From an uncultured bacterium (GTDB lineage: Bacteria; Cyanobacteriota; Vampirovibrionia; Gastranaerophilales; Gastranaerophilaceae), in NCBI GenBank assembly GCA_948964545.1, contig CAREDV010000002.1, positions 339,983 through 403,982 of the forward strand: a stretch of 64,000 nucleotides of DNA. Direction: 5' to 3'. The notes beneath the pieces are model-generated. The model was not told the origin of the DNA. It worked only from the letters and a program-made list of their open reading frames with translations, and did not search any database. Positions 27,146 through 35,069 of the stretch are shown here, piece by piece. The position numbers and the translations under genes were made by a program. Position 1 is the stretch's first letter, and every line of letters starts with the position of its first letter.

Positions 27146-27220
27146 TTTTTTACCCTTGGGCGGCTTATTCACAAACTTATTAAATATTGGTAAAATTTGT
27201 CATACCGCCTACTTTGTGAT

Positions 27221-27673
27221 TTAGTATTTTATTTTAGATGCTCTGTCCATTTCGCGTTTAAGGTCTTTTTTTGCTATATCATCACGTTTATCGTGAAGTT
27301 TTTTGCCTTTTGCAAGTCCGATTTCAACCTTTGCAAACCCGTGCGATAAAAAGACTTCCAACGGAACAATTGTATAACTGTCCTGTTTTACTTTGGTCTG
27401 CATTTTTAGAATTTCTTTTTTGGTCAGAAGAAGTTTTCTTACGCGTTCAGCCTCGTGGTTAAAACGGTTTCCCTGTTCGTAGGGCGAAATGTGACATTTG
27501 TATAGAAAAATTTCATTGTCTTCAATTTTGCAGAAACTGTCTTTCAGATTAATTGCATTTTTGCGGATTGATTTAATCTCTGTTCCTGTCAGCACAATTC
27601 CCGCTACATATTTTTCTAAAATATTGTAATCGTGGAATGCTTTTCTGTTTGTTGTAACGATTTTTCTGTCCAT
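27221..27673 (-). CDS. smpB: SsrA-binding protein SmpB
   Basis: This 150-residue protein begins with VTTNRKAFHDYNILEKYVAGIVLTGTEIKSIR and has the KGKKLHDKRDDIAKKD tail, both SmpB hallmarks. It delivers tmRNA to stalled ribosomes. The tmRNA gene was not seen. The start is 7 nt after the upstream OppF-like stop and has no ribosome site, but it has an extended -10 box. Confidence 0.95.
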   Translation of the reverse strand: MDRKIVTTNRKAFHDYNILEKYVAGIVLTGTEIKSIRKNAINLKDSFCKIEDNEIFLYKCHISPYEQGNRFNHEAERVRKLLLTKKEILKMQTKVKQDSYTIVPLEVFLSHGFAKVEIGLAKGKKLHDKRDDIAKKDLKREMDRASKIKY

Positions 27674-27679
27674 ACGCTG

Positions 27680-27688
27680 ATTATAACA
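27680..27688 (-). promoter_or_regulatory. Extended -10 of smpB (leaderless type)
   Basis: TGT-TATAAT on the minus strand ends six bases before the smpB ATG and covers the stop codon of the preceding gene. No clear -35 is seen. Confidence 0.5.
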
Positions 27689-28583
27689 CAGAATTATATA
27701 AAAAGCATTTTACAACATGTGATGAACCAATCTCATCAGGGTGGCAGGTTTTACATTTTTCCATAACTTTCGGACAGCGTGTATGGAATTTACATCCTTT
27801 AGGTAAGTCGGCAGGAGATGGCAAATCACCTTTTAATAAAATCTTTTTATCTTTTTTATTAATTTGCGGGACTGCACCAAGCAATGCTTTTGTATATGGG
27901 TGAAGCGGGTTTGCAAAGATATCAGCAGTTTTGCCGATTTCAACGATTTCTCCAAGATACATGACAGCAGTTCTGTCAGCAAGGTATTTAATAACGCTCA
28001 TATCATGTGTGATAAGCAGAAATGTCAATCCAAAATTTTCTTTTAGTTCTTTCAAAAGATTTATGATTTGCGCCTGAATACTTACATCAAGTGCACTTAC
28101 AGGTTCATCTGCAAGGATAAATTCTGGATTAAGCATTAGTGCCCGTGCAATTGCGATTCTCTGGCGCTGACCTCCTGAAAATTCATGCGGATAAAGTTCA
28201 AGACAGTTTTCGTCTAGTCCGACCAGTTTAATTTTTTCTTTTACGATTTCTGTGATTTTTTGTTTTGAATAATCTGTATTAATTTCAAGCGGTTCTCTTA
28301 AAATCTCGCCGATTTTCATCTTTGGATTAAGGCTTGCGTAAGGGTTTTGGAATATCATCTGACCTTTGGTATCACTGATTATTTCACCTGATTTTATCGG
28401 CTCAAGCTGCAAAATTGCTTTTGCCAATGTTGATTTTCCGCATCCTGATTCTCCAGCAAGTGCTAGAATTTCTCCCTTTTTAATTTCTAAATTAACACCG
28501 TTAACGGCATGGATAGTTTGTTTTCCTCCTAAGAAGCCTTTGTTAACTTGATATTCCACATATAAATCGTTGACTTTAATCAT
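27681..28583 (-). CDS. Oligopeptide/dipeptide ABC transporter ATPase (OppF/DppF type)
   Basis: The 300 residues have Walker A GESGCGKST, Q-loop MIFQNPYASLNP, signature EFSGGQRQRIAIARAL, Walker B FILADEPVSALD and switch His in LLITHDMS. The C-terminal OppF/DppF peptide-transport extension includes SPADLPKGCKFHTRCP with clustered cysteines. It would power peptide or nickel uptake. No partner permease, binding protein or OppD lies next to it, so it must work with components encoded elsewhere. Confidence 0.88.
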   Translation of the reverse strand: MIKVNDLYVEYQVNKGFLGGKQTIHAVNGVNLEIKKGEILALAGESGCGKSTLAKAILQLEPIKSGEIISDTKGQMIFQNPYASLNPKMKIGEILREPLEINTDYSKQKITEIVKEKIKLVGLDENCLELYPHEFSGGQRQRIAIARALMLNPEFILADEPVSALDVSIQAQIINLLKELKENFGLTFLLITHDMSVIKYLADRTAVMYLGEIVEIGKTADIFANPLHPYTKALLGAVPQINKKDKKILLKGDLPSPADLPKGCKFHTRCPKVMEKCKTCHPDEIGSSHVVKCFLYNSVL

Positions 28584-28631
28584 AAAATAATATTAATGCA
28601 GTTAAACGTTAAATGCAATTGCGCGTATGGG

Positions 28632-29228
28632 TCAGATTTCTCGTCTGCCTTCGATTGCTTTTGCTATCGTAATTTCGTCGGCATATTCCAAATCTGCTCC
28701 AACAGGCAAACCGAACGCGATACGTGAAATTTTTATACCGAACGGTTTTATAAGTTTACTCAAATAAAGGCTTGTAGCTTCACCTTCAACCGAAGGACTG
28801 AGTGCAAGGATAACTTCTTTGACTTCTTCTGATGTCAGGCGGTTTAAAAGTTCTTTTATTCTTATATCGTCTGCGCCGATTCCGTCCATAGGAGAAATTA
28901 ATCCTTGCAATACATGGTACAATCCTTTAAATTCGTTAGTTTTTTCAACAGCAATCAAGTCTTTAGTTTCCGCAACAACACAAATTGTAGATTTGTCACG
29001 TTGCGATGATTGGCAAATCTCGCAAGGGCTTGTTGCAGATAAGTTAAAACAGATTTCGCAAGTCCTTGTGTTTTGTTTTGCGCTAATCATGCTTTGAGCA
29101 AATTTTTCCACTTCAGACATAGGCATTCTCAATAAGTAAAATGCCATTCTTTGAGCAGATTTAGGCCCTACTGACGGGAACTTTTGAAAGTGCTCTATTA
29201 ATGATGCTATTGATTTCGGGTAAATCAT
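28632..29228 (-). CDS. recR: Recombination mediator RecR
   Basis: The 198-residue protein has the helix-hairpin-helix region FPSVGPKSAQRMAFYLL, a four-cysteine zinc finger (CEICFNLSATSPCEIC) and a TOPRIM domain (VVAETKDLIAVE; LSPSVEGEATSLYL). RecR works with RecF/RecO to load RecA at gaps. It is immediately downstream of ybaB, the usual pairing. Confidence 0.95.
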   Translation of the reverse strand: MIYPKSIASLIEHFQKFPSVGPKSAQRMAFYLLRMPMSEVEKFAQSMISAKQNTRTCEICFNLSATSPCEICQSSQRDKSTICVVAETKDLIAVEKTNEFKGLYHVLQGLISPMDGIGADDIRIKELLNRLTSEEVKEVILALSPSVEGEATSLYLSKLIKPFGIKISRIAFGLPVGADLEYADEITIAKAIEGRREI

Positions 29229-29229
29229 T

Positions 29230-29565
29230 TTAGAAATTTAATCCCGGAATATTAATACCGCCTGTAACAGCTTTCATTTTGCTTTCCATTTCTTTAGAAG
29301 CTCTGTCGCTAGCCTGATTTATTGCAGTAGAAATGATATCCTCAAGCATTTCAACAGTTTCAGAATCAACAGATGATGGGTTTTCAGGATTAATCGCTTC
29401 AGCTTTCAGTTTAATTGATTTAAATTTTCCCTGCCCGTCGCAGGTAACGATTACAGCACCGCCTGCAGATTCACCTGTAATTTCTGTTCTTGCAAGTTCT
29501 GCTTGAGTGTCTTTAAGTTTTTGCTGCAAGCTTTGAGCTTGTTTCATCATTTGCATAATGTTCAT
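29230..29565 (-). CDS. ybaB: Nucleoid-associated protein YbaB/EbfC
   Basis: This 111-residue protein begins with MMKQAQSLQQKLKDTQAEL, a coiled coil of the EbfC family, and has GGAVIVTCDGQGKFKSIKL in the sheet. It binds DNA as a dimer. AGGAGAGG precedes the start. Its stop lies one base from the recR start. dnaX, the common third partner, is not adjacent. Confidence 0.93.
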   Translation of the reverse strand: MNIMQMMKQAQSLQQKLKDTQAELARTEITGESAGGAVIVTCDGQGKFKSIKLKAEAINPENPSSVDSETVEMLEDIISTAINQASDRASKEMESKMKAVTGGINIPGLNF

Positions 29566-29583
29566 AAATGTTCCTCTCCTTAG

Positions 29584-29612
29584 TTGGTTTTTATCAAAAT
29601 TTATTATATAAT
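29584..29612 (+). promoter_or_regulatory. Promoter of the matrixin-like gene (leaderless type)
   Basis: TTGGTT, a 17-bp spacer and TATAAT end six bases before ATG 29619. No ribosome site precedes the ATG. Confidence 0.65.
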
Positions 29613-29618
29613 AAAAAT

Positions 29619-30392
29619 ATGAAAAAATATACCTATGTCGGTGAATCTTTAAAAAATGGGAAAATTATGCGCTGGACATTTATGCCGTTAAATGTCTATA
29701 TTGCGCCTATGAAATTTTATTCTAAACAGGGACAGGATTCTAAATACAGACAAATGGTTATAAGGGCACTTAATGAGTGGCAAAGTGCAACAAAAAATAG
29801 GGTATCTTTTAAAATAGTTGATAATCTGTTAGCTTCAAATGTTAATATTGACTGGAAACGTGTTGAGCGCAAGGCTCTTGGACATTGTTATTTTAGCTTT
29901 GATGGTTCAAACAGGCTATATGGTGCTGAAGTTGCAATTGGCTTAACGGAAGGTTTGGTTCATGCCGGATATATGGATGAGGGAGAAGTTTATCACACTA
30001 TTTTGCACGAAATTGGGCATGCAATAGGATTAGGCCACAGCCCAAATCCTGCGGATATAATGTATACTCCGCATCAGAAAGGCATAAATTCAATTTCTGA
30101 GGGCGACAGATTAACAGTTAACTGGCTTTATTCACTGCCTCAAGGGGCAACTGTTTCTGATGTTGCTTCAAAATACGGCATTGGTTCACAGGATATTGAT
30201 GATATTATTACAAAATATATTGATAAAAAAACGCCGTCTGAATTTGAAAAAGTAAAGACATCAGTTAAAGTTCCAAAACGTGATTTGCTGGAAGAACAGG
30301 AAGCTATTGCAAATTTAAGAAGATATCATATGTCTCTGCAAAATGTACATATTTCAGAAGATATGAAAAAATTTTTTAGAAAAGAACATTAA
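29619..30392 (+). CDS. Matrixin-like zinc metalloprotease (M10 type), no signal peptide
   Basis: The 257-residue protein has a full metzincin zinc motif HEIGHAIGLGH at 130-140 and a Met-turn-like ADIMY at 146-149. The preceding beta strands (GAEVAIGLTEG) also suit matrixins. The C-terminal 80 residues are charged and helical. Matrixins are normally secreted, with a signal and often a pro-region. This one starts MKKYTYVGESLKNG with no hydrophobic signal and no obvious Cys-switch. A longer start at 29568 is unlikely because it would include the -10 box. Confidence 0.8.
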   Translation: MKKYTYVGESLKNGKIMRWTFMPLNVYIAPMKFYSKQGQDSKYRQMVIRALNEWQSATKNRVSFKIVDNLLASNVNIDWKRVERKALGHCYFSFDGSNRLYGAEVAIGLTEGLVHAGYMDEGEVYHTILHEIGHAIGLGHSPNPADIMYTPHQKGINSISEGDRLTVNWLYSLPQGATVSDVASKYGIGSQDIDDIITKYIDKKTPSEFEKVKTSVKVPKRDLLEEQEAIANLRRYHMSLQNVHISEDMKKFFRKEH

Positions 30393-30414
30393 TTGTAAAA
30401 TTTTGCTATGAAAT

Positions 30415-30443
30415 TTGGTTCACTTTTCTTTTTGGTGTATAAT
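30415..30443 (+). promoter_or_regulatory. Promoter of the accD-accA-prmA-kdsB cluster
   Basis: TTGGTT, a 17-bp spacer and TATAAT lie about 40 nt before accD, giving a normal short leader. Confidence 0.6.
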
Positions 30444-30484
30444 TATCTTGTATTAATATGATTTTTAATAGGGATATATAAATT

Positions 30485-31357
30485 ATGACAGTTCAAGATT
30501 GGTTCGAAAAACGTAAACAGGCTCAAATTCAGCGTCGTGAAGCAGAAGCTAAAGCCGAACTGGATATTAATCCGGATTTGTGGGTAAAATGTGTTCATTG
30601 CGATGCTCAGCTTTTAAAAGAAGATTTGATTAATAATGATATGGTTTGTCCTGTATGTGATTATCATTTCAGAATAAATGCAAGAAAAAGAATTAACCAG
30701 CTTTTTGATGAAAATTCTTTTGAAGAATTGTTTACTGAAATTAAACCTACTGACCCGCTTGAATTTGTTGATACTGAAAGTTATAAAGACAGATTAGAAA
30801 AAGCTAATAAAAAAACCGGTCTTAATGATGCGGTTATTACAGGTATTGCATCCATTGAAGGTAACAAAGTTGCAACAGCAGTTATGGACTTTGATTATAT
30901 GGGCGGTTCAATGGGCAGTGTTGTTGGTGAAAAAGTAACAAGAATTATTGAAAAAGCAATCGAGCTTCGTTTGCCGGTTCTTGCTATTACTTCATCAGGC
31001 GGTGCAAGAATGCAGGAAAGTGCTTTGAGCTTGATGCAAATGGCAAAAACATCTTGTGCTGTTTCTCGTCTTGATGATGAAAAACTTCTTTATATTAATT
31101 TGTTAACAGAGCCGACATTTGGCGGTGTTACTGCTAGTTTTGGCATGCTGGGCGATATTATAGTGGCAGAACAAGGTGCAAGAGTAGGCTTTGCAGGACG
31201 TCGTGTTATTGAGCAGACTATTAGACAAAAACTTCCGTCTGATTTTCAGACGGCAGAATATTTGCTTAAATATGGTCAAGTGGATGTTGTTTCTGCTCGT
31301 AAAGATTTAAGAAAAACACTTGCTAATATTTTAGCAATGCATAGGGGGGAAAACTAA
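30485..31357 (+). CDS. accD: Acetyl-CoA carboxylase carboxyltransferase subunit beta
   Basis: The 290 residues carry the N-terminal zinc ribbon (CVHCDAQL ... CPVCDYHF). The crotonase-like carboxyltransferase core has ITSSGGARMQES and FGGVTASFGMLGD. With AccA it transfers CO2 from carboxybiotin to acetyl-CoA, the first step of fatty acid synthesis. accA starts on its stop codon (TAATG), so translation is coupled. Six G near the end form part of the accA ribosome site. Confidence 0.95.
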   Translation: MTVQDWFEKRKQAQIQRREAEAKAELDINPDLWVKCVHCDAQLLKEDLINNDMVCPVCDYHFRINARKRINQLFDENSFEELFTEIKPTDPLEFVDTESYKDRLEKANKKTGLNDAVITGIASIEGNKVATAVMDFDYMGGSMGSVVGEKVTRIIEKAIELRLPVLAITSSGGARMQESALSLMQMAKTSCAVSRLDDEKLLYINLLTEPTFGGVTASFGMLGDIIVAEQGARVGFAGRRVIEQTIRQKLPSDFQTAEYLLKYGQVDVVSARKDLRKTLANILAMHRGEN

Positions 31358-32310
31358 TGGCAGCAGTATTAGATTTTGAGAAACCTATATTGGAAATACA
31401 AGAAAAAATTGAAGAATTAAAAAAAATAAGTTTGGAGTCAGGCATGGATTTGAATAAAGAAATTGAAACTTTTGAACAGCAGGCTAAGGATTATAAAAAG
31501 GATTTATATTCAAATTTAAAACCTTCTCAAAAACTGCAAATTGCAAGACATCCAGAACGTCCCAATTTTTTGGACTATATAAATAATATTTGTGAAGATT
31601 TTGTAGAACTTCATGGTGACAGAGAGGGGATGGATGATAGAGCTATTATCGGCGGGCTTGCCAAAATTGACGGTAAACCAGTGATGATAATAGGTACTAT
31701 GAAAGGTAAATCAACAAAAGAAAACCTTGAATATAATTTTGGCATGCCTCAGCCTCAAGGTTACAGAAAAGCTTTAAGACTGTTTAAACATGCAAGTAAA
31801 TTTAACATTCCTATTATTACTTTAATAGACACTCCTGGAGCTTATCCAGGCATAAGTGCTGAAGAAACAAATCAAGGTGGTGCTATTGCTGTAAATTTGA
31901 TGCAAATGGCAAAATTAGAAGTTCCTATAATCGCTATTATTACTGGTGAAGGCTGCTCAGGAGGAGCTTTAGGACTTGCAGTTGCAGATAGAGTATTTTT
32001 GCTTGAGCATGCTTATTATACAGTTATTTCACCAGAAGGATGTGCTTCAATTTTATGGCGTGATGCTTCTAAAGCTTCAGAAGCGGCAGATGCATTGAAA
32101 ATTACTGCAAAAGATTTAATGCAATTTGATATTATTGATGGTGAAATTAAAGAACCTACAGGCGGTGCGCATACAAATTATGAAGAAGTATCTGCAAATA
32201 TGAAGCATACTATTTTAGAAAGTATTGATGAACTTTCTAAATTATCTGTTGAAGATTTGAAAAAACAAAGATATCAAAAATTTAGAAAAATGGGTGTGTT
32301 CCTTGGATAA
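31357..32310 (+). CDS. accA: Acetyl-CoA carboxylase carboxyltransferase subunit alpha
   Basis: The 317-residue protein has the AccA helical N-terminus and RHPERPNFLDYI. The core has LIDTPGAYPGISAEE, GEGCSGGALGLAVAD and SPEGCASILWRDA, which identify the acetyl-CoA binding subunit. It pairs with AccD immediately upstream; the two are fused or adjacent in many bacteria. prmA begins within or just at its end. Confidence 0.95.
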   Translation: MAAVLDFEKPILEIQEKIEELKKISLESGMDLNKEIETFEQQAKDYKKDLYSNLKPSQKLQIARHPERPNFLDYINNICEDFVELHGDREGMDDRAIIGGLAKIDGKPVMIIGTMKGKSTKENLEYNFGMPQPQGYRKALRLFKHASKFNIPIITLIDTPGAYPGISAEETNQGGAIAVNLMQMAKLEVPIIAIITGEGCSGGALGLAVADRVFLLEHAYYTVISPEGCASILWRDASKASEAADALKITAKDLMQFDIIDGEIKEPTGGAHTNYEEVSANMKHTILESIDELSKLSVEDLKKQRYQKFRKMGVFLG

Positions 32311-33193
32311 TTATTTTGAATTACAGATAAAAATTAATCCCGAAATCGAAGATATTGTTTCCGAATTTTGTTTTGAACATTTGCCTTGTGAAGGGGTGCT
32401 TTTGGCTGAAGAAGCATATAAGGATTTGGAAATGATTTCTACTACAGAAGGAACTTTAAAAGTATTCTTAACTTCTGAACCTGAAAATCTTGAACAGCTT
32501 TTAGCCGCACAGCGTGAACTTTTGAAAGTTCGTGGATTGTCTGATGCGGAACTAGGCAGCTGGGAATTTGTTATATCAAATAAGCCAAATGAGGACTGGT
32601 CTAAAAAATGGAAGGAAAAATGGACTGTAACCAAAGTTTCTGAAAAAATTACTGTTGTCCCTGACTGGATTGAATATAATGGAAATGAAGTTATTATTAA
32701 ACTTGAACCTGGATGTGCATTTGGAACGGGAACTCATCAGACTACACAGCTTTGTATGAAAGCAATAGAAAAATACATGCCATTGGAGGGTCGTGTTGCA
32801 GATATTGGTATGGGGTCAGGAATTTTAGCGATTTGTGCAAAGAAATTCGGTGCAAGTTATGTATACGGCTGTGATAATGATGAAACGGTTATTGATGTAG
32901 CAAGAGAAAATGCAGTTAAAAACAATGCAGAATGTGTATTTGAACTTAATACGGCAGACAAAGTTGCAGAAAAATTTGATTTTGTTTTAGCAAACATCTT
33001 GCATAATGTTCTTGCCGAAATTATGGGCGATTTGAAAAATATTATGAATAATGGAGCAATAATGGTTTTGTCAGGAATTTTGGATGAGAAAAAGTCTGTT
33101 GTGTTGGAAGCAATAAAAAAACATAGTTTAGAACTTATTGAAGAAGCGCATCAAGACCAATGGGCTGCACTGATTGTGAGAAAGGTTGATTAA
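32294..33193 (+). CDS. prmA: Ribosomal protein L11 methyltransferase
   Basis: The ~299-residue protein has the PrmA N-terminal ferredoxin-like domain and the linker WSKKWKEKW. The SAM domain starts with CAFGTGTHQTTQLCM and has VADIGMGSGILAI and LANILHNVL. PrmA trimethylates L11. The start is uncertain: GTG 32294 and TTG 32303 are in frame and overlap the end of accA; neither has a strong ribosome site, which suggests coupling. Confidence 0.92.
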   Translation: MCSLDNYFELQIKINPEIEDIVSEFCFEHLPCEGVLLAEEAYKDLEMISTTEGTLKVFLTSEPENLEQLLAAQRELLKVRGLSDAELGSWEFVISNKPNEDWSKKWKEKWTVTKVSEKITVVPDWIEYNGNEVIIKLEPGCAFGTGTHQTTQLCMKAIEKYMPLEGRVADIGMGSGILAICAKKFGASYVYGCDNDETVIDVARENAVKNNAECVFELNTADKVAEKFDFVLANILHNVLAEIMGDLKNIMNNGAIMVLSGILDEKKSVVLEAIKKHSLELIEEAHQDQWAALIVRKVD

Positions 33194-33197
33194 TAAA

Positions 33198-33926
33198 ATG
33201 AATAAAACGGCTATAATTATTCCTGCTCGTTACGGTTCATCAAGGTTAGAAGGAAAACCGCTTATTAAAGTTGATGGAAAACCTATTATTCAGTGGGTTT
33301 ATGAAAAAGCTCAAATGGCAAAACTTGCTGATATTATTATTGTTGCAACAGATGATGAAAGAATTTTTGATGCCGTGCAAGCATTCGGTGGTAATGTTGA
33401 AATGACTTCAACCGAGCATAAATGCGGTTCTGACAGAATAAAAGAAGTTGTTATGCGTCATCCTGAAATTTCTTATATTGTAAATTTACAAGGTGATGAA
33501 CCTTTGATTAAACCTGAAAGTATTGATGAAGTTATTAAAAATGTCAATGAGATTGATTGCGCTGATATCTCTACCCTTATAAGAAAAATTACATGTGAGG
33601 AAGCTGAAAATCCTAATCTTGTGAAATGTGTAATTGATAATAATGGCTTTGCAATGTATTTTTCACGTTCAAAAATTCCGTTTGAAAGAAATGTTGGAAA
33701 AACTGATTTTTATGGTCATCTTGGTATATACGGCTATAAACGCGAAGCTTTGATTAAAATGACAGAACTTCCACAATCTGCTTGTGAACAGGCTGAAAGC
33801 CTTGAGCAGCTTAGGGCTTTGCAAAATGGCATGAGAATAAAAACTGCAATTGTTGATTTTGTTCCAGTTGGTATTGATACAGCTGAGGACTTAGAAAAGT
33901 TTAAAAATATAGTTGCTGCAGGCTAA
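33198..33926 (+). CDS. kdsB: 3-deoxy-manno-octulosonate cytidylyltransferase
   Basis: The product from ATG 33198 (242 residues) begins with AIIIPARYGSSRLEGKPL, the CMP-sugar synthetase signature. It also has NLQGDEPLI and FYGHLGIYGYKREAL, typical of KdsB. It activates Kdo as CMP-Kdo for lipopolysaccharide inner core, so the organism should have an LPS outer membrane. It is the last gene of the acc cluster, 4 nt after prmA. Confidence 0.93.
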   Translation: MNKTAIIIPARYGSSRLEGKPLIKVDGKPIIQWVYEKAQMAKLADIIIVATDDERIFDAVQAFGGNVEMTSTEHKCGSDRIKEVVMRHPEISYIVNLQGDEPLIKPESIDEVIKNVNEIDCADISTLIRKITCEEAENPNLVKCVIDNNGFAMYFSRSKIPFERNVGKTDFYGHLGIYGYKREALIKMTELPQSACEQAESLEQLRALQNGMRIKTAIVDFVPVGIDTAEDLEKFKNIVAAG

Positions 33927-34079
33927 AATTTTTCGCGTATGTACTTGCTTTTTTTTACAAAATACATTAATATATATATACAAATATTAAAAAAAATTTA
34001 AAAAAATAAATATTTTGTAATATTTTATATTTTATGATATATTAAAAGTGTTAGATTATTTAGCAAAAAGGAAAAGACA

Positions 34080-34829
34080 ATGACTGAAAACACAGAAATG
34101 CCTAACGAAACTGAAGATCGCCAACGTATTCTTTTGGCTGATGATGAAGCAAGCATCAGGCGTATTTTGGAAACAAGATTGAAAATGGTTGGTTACGATG
34201 TTTACACAGCTCAAGATGGTGAAGAAGCGGTAAACTCATTTAATAAAAACAATCCTGATTTGGTAGTTTTGGATGTCATGATGCCAAAAATGGATGGTTA
34301 TGGCGTAACAAGAGAGATTAGAAGAACTTCTGATGTTCCTATTATTATTTTGACAGCTTTAGGTGATGTTTCAGAAAGAATTACTGGTTTAGAATTAGGT
34401 GCTGATGATTATGTAATTAAACCTTTTTCTCCAAAAGAACTAGAAGCTCGCGTAAAAGCAGTTTTAAGACGTACAAATAACAGAGAAACAGTTACTCCTG
34501 CTGGCAAAGTTACTAAAAATGTTATTACTACAGGTAACATTAAAATTGACACTGCACGCAGACAAGTTTACAGAAAAAATGAAAGAATTCGTTTGACAGG
34601 TATGGAATTTAGCTTGTTAGAATTATTAGTAAATAATTCAGGTCAAGCATTTTCAAGAAATGAAATCCTGCAGCATGTTTGGGCTTATCCGCCTGATCAT
34701 AGGATTGATACACGTGTAGTAGATGTTCATATTTCAAGATTACGTTCTAAATTAGAATCAGATCCTGCAAATCCTGAGTTAATCTTAACAGCACGTGGTA
34801 TTGGCTATATGTTCCAAAGAATTAGTTAA
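34080..34829 (+). CDS. rpaB: OmpR-family response regulator, RpaB type
   Basis: This 249-residue regulator has a receiver domain with acidic pair Asp21/Asp22, phospho-acceptor Asp65 (LVVLDVMMPK) and Lys114. A winged-helix DNA-binding domain follows (ELLVNNSGQAFSRNEILQHVWAY ... HISRLRSKLE). The stretches ADDEASIRRILETRLKMVGYDV and ITGLELGADDYVIKPFSPKELEARV match cyanobacterial RpaB/Ycf27 closely. In cyanobacteria RpaB, paired with the NblS kinase, binds HLR1 sites and controls high-light and photosystem genes. Here no photosynthesis genes are present, but perfect HLR1 sites occur at 50128 and 51451. No kinase gene is adjacent. AAAGGAA precedes the ATG and a strong terminator follows. Confidence 0.88.
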   Translation: MTENTEMPNETEDRQRILLADDEASIRRILETRLKMVGYDVYTAQDGEEAVNSFNKNNPDLVVLDVMMPKMDGYGVTREIRRTSDVPIIILTALGDVSERITGLELGADDYVIKPFSPKELEARVKAVLRRTNNRETVTPAGKVTKNVITTGNIKIDTARRQVYRKNERIRLTGMEFSLLELLVNNSGQAFSRNEILQHVWAYPPDHRIDTRVVDVHISRLRSKLESDPANPELILTARGIGYMFQRIS

Positions 34830-34855
34830 AAATTCCGCTTCGGCGGAATTTTTTT
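34829..34855 (+). terminator. Rho-independent terminator of rpaB
   Basis: AATTCCGC and GCGGAATT with a TTCG tetraloop, followed by a run of T. Confidence 0.95.
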
Positions 34856-34907
34856 GCAAAAAGCTCTTGATTTAGTTGTTGTTTATGTTATTATAATAAA
34901 TGTTGAT

Positions 34908-34984
34908 GGCGCCTGTCGTCAAGTGGTTAAGACCTCGGATTGTGGTTCCGATATGCATGGGTTCGAATCCCATCAGGCGCCCCA
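34908..34984 (+). tRNA. tRNA-His (GTG)
   Basis: The cloverleaf folds with anticodon GTG in loop TTGTGGT and a T-arm with GGTTCGAATCC. The acceptor stem has eight pairs because the extra 5' G (G-1, position 34908) pairs with C73, the identity feature of tRNA-His. CCA is encoded at 34982-34984. A terminator follows. Confidence 0.95.
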
Positions 34985-34989
34985 TTTTT

Positions 34990-35017
34990 AAAAGGAGATA
35001 AAAAATCTCCTTTTTTT
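34990..35017 (+). terminator. Terminator after tRNA-His
   Basis: AAAGGAGAT and ATCTCCTTT form a stem with a five-A loop, followed by seven T in total. Confidence 0.9.
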
Positions 35018-35069
35018 GTTGATATATCTGCATTACATGGGGTTCTAAGGTGCTTTTCTACACTTTTTT

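Noticed and set aside
30391..30410. Possible HLR1 site upstream of accD (reverse orientation)
   Set aside because: Only one half matches well; the second half has several mismatches.
34985..35069. Integration site or mobile element next to tRNA-His
   Set aside because: No integrase gene and no repeat of the tRNA 3' end were found in the window.
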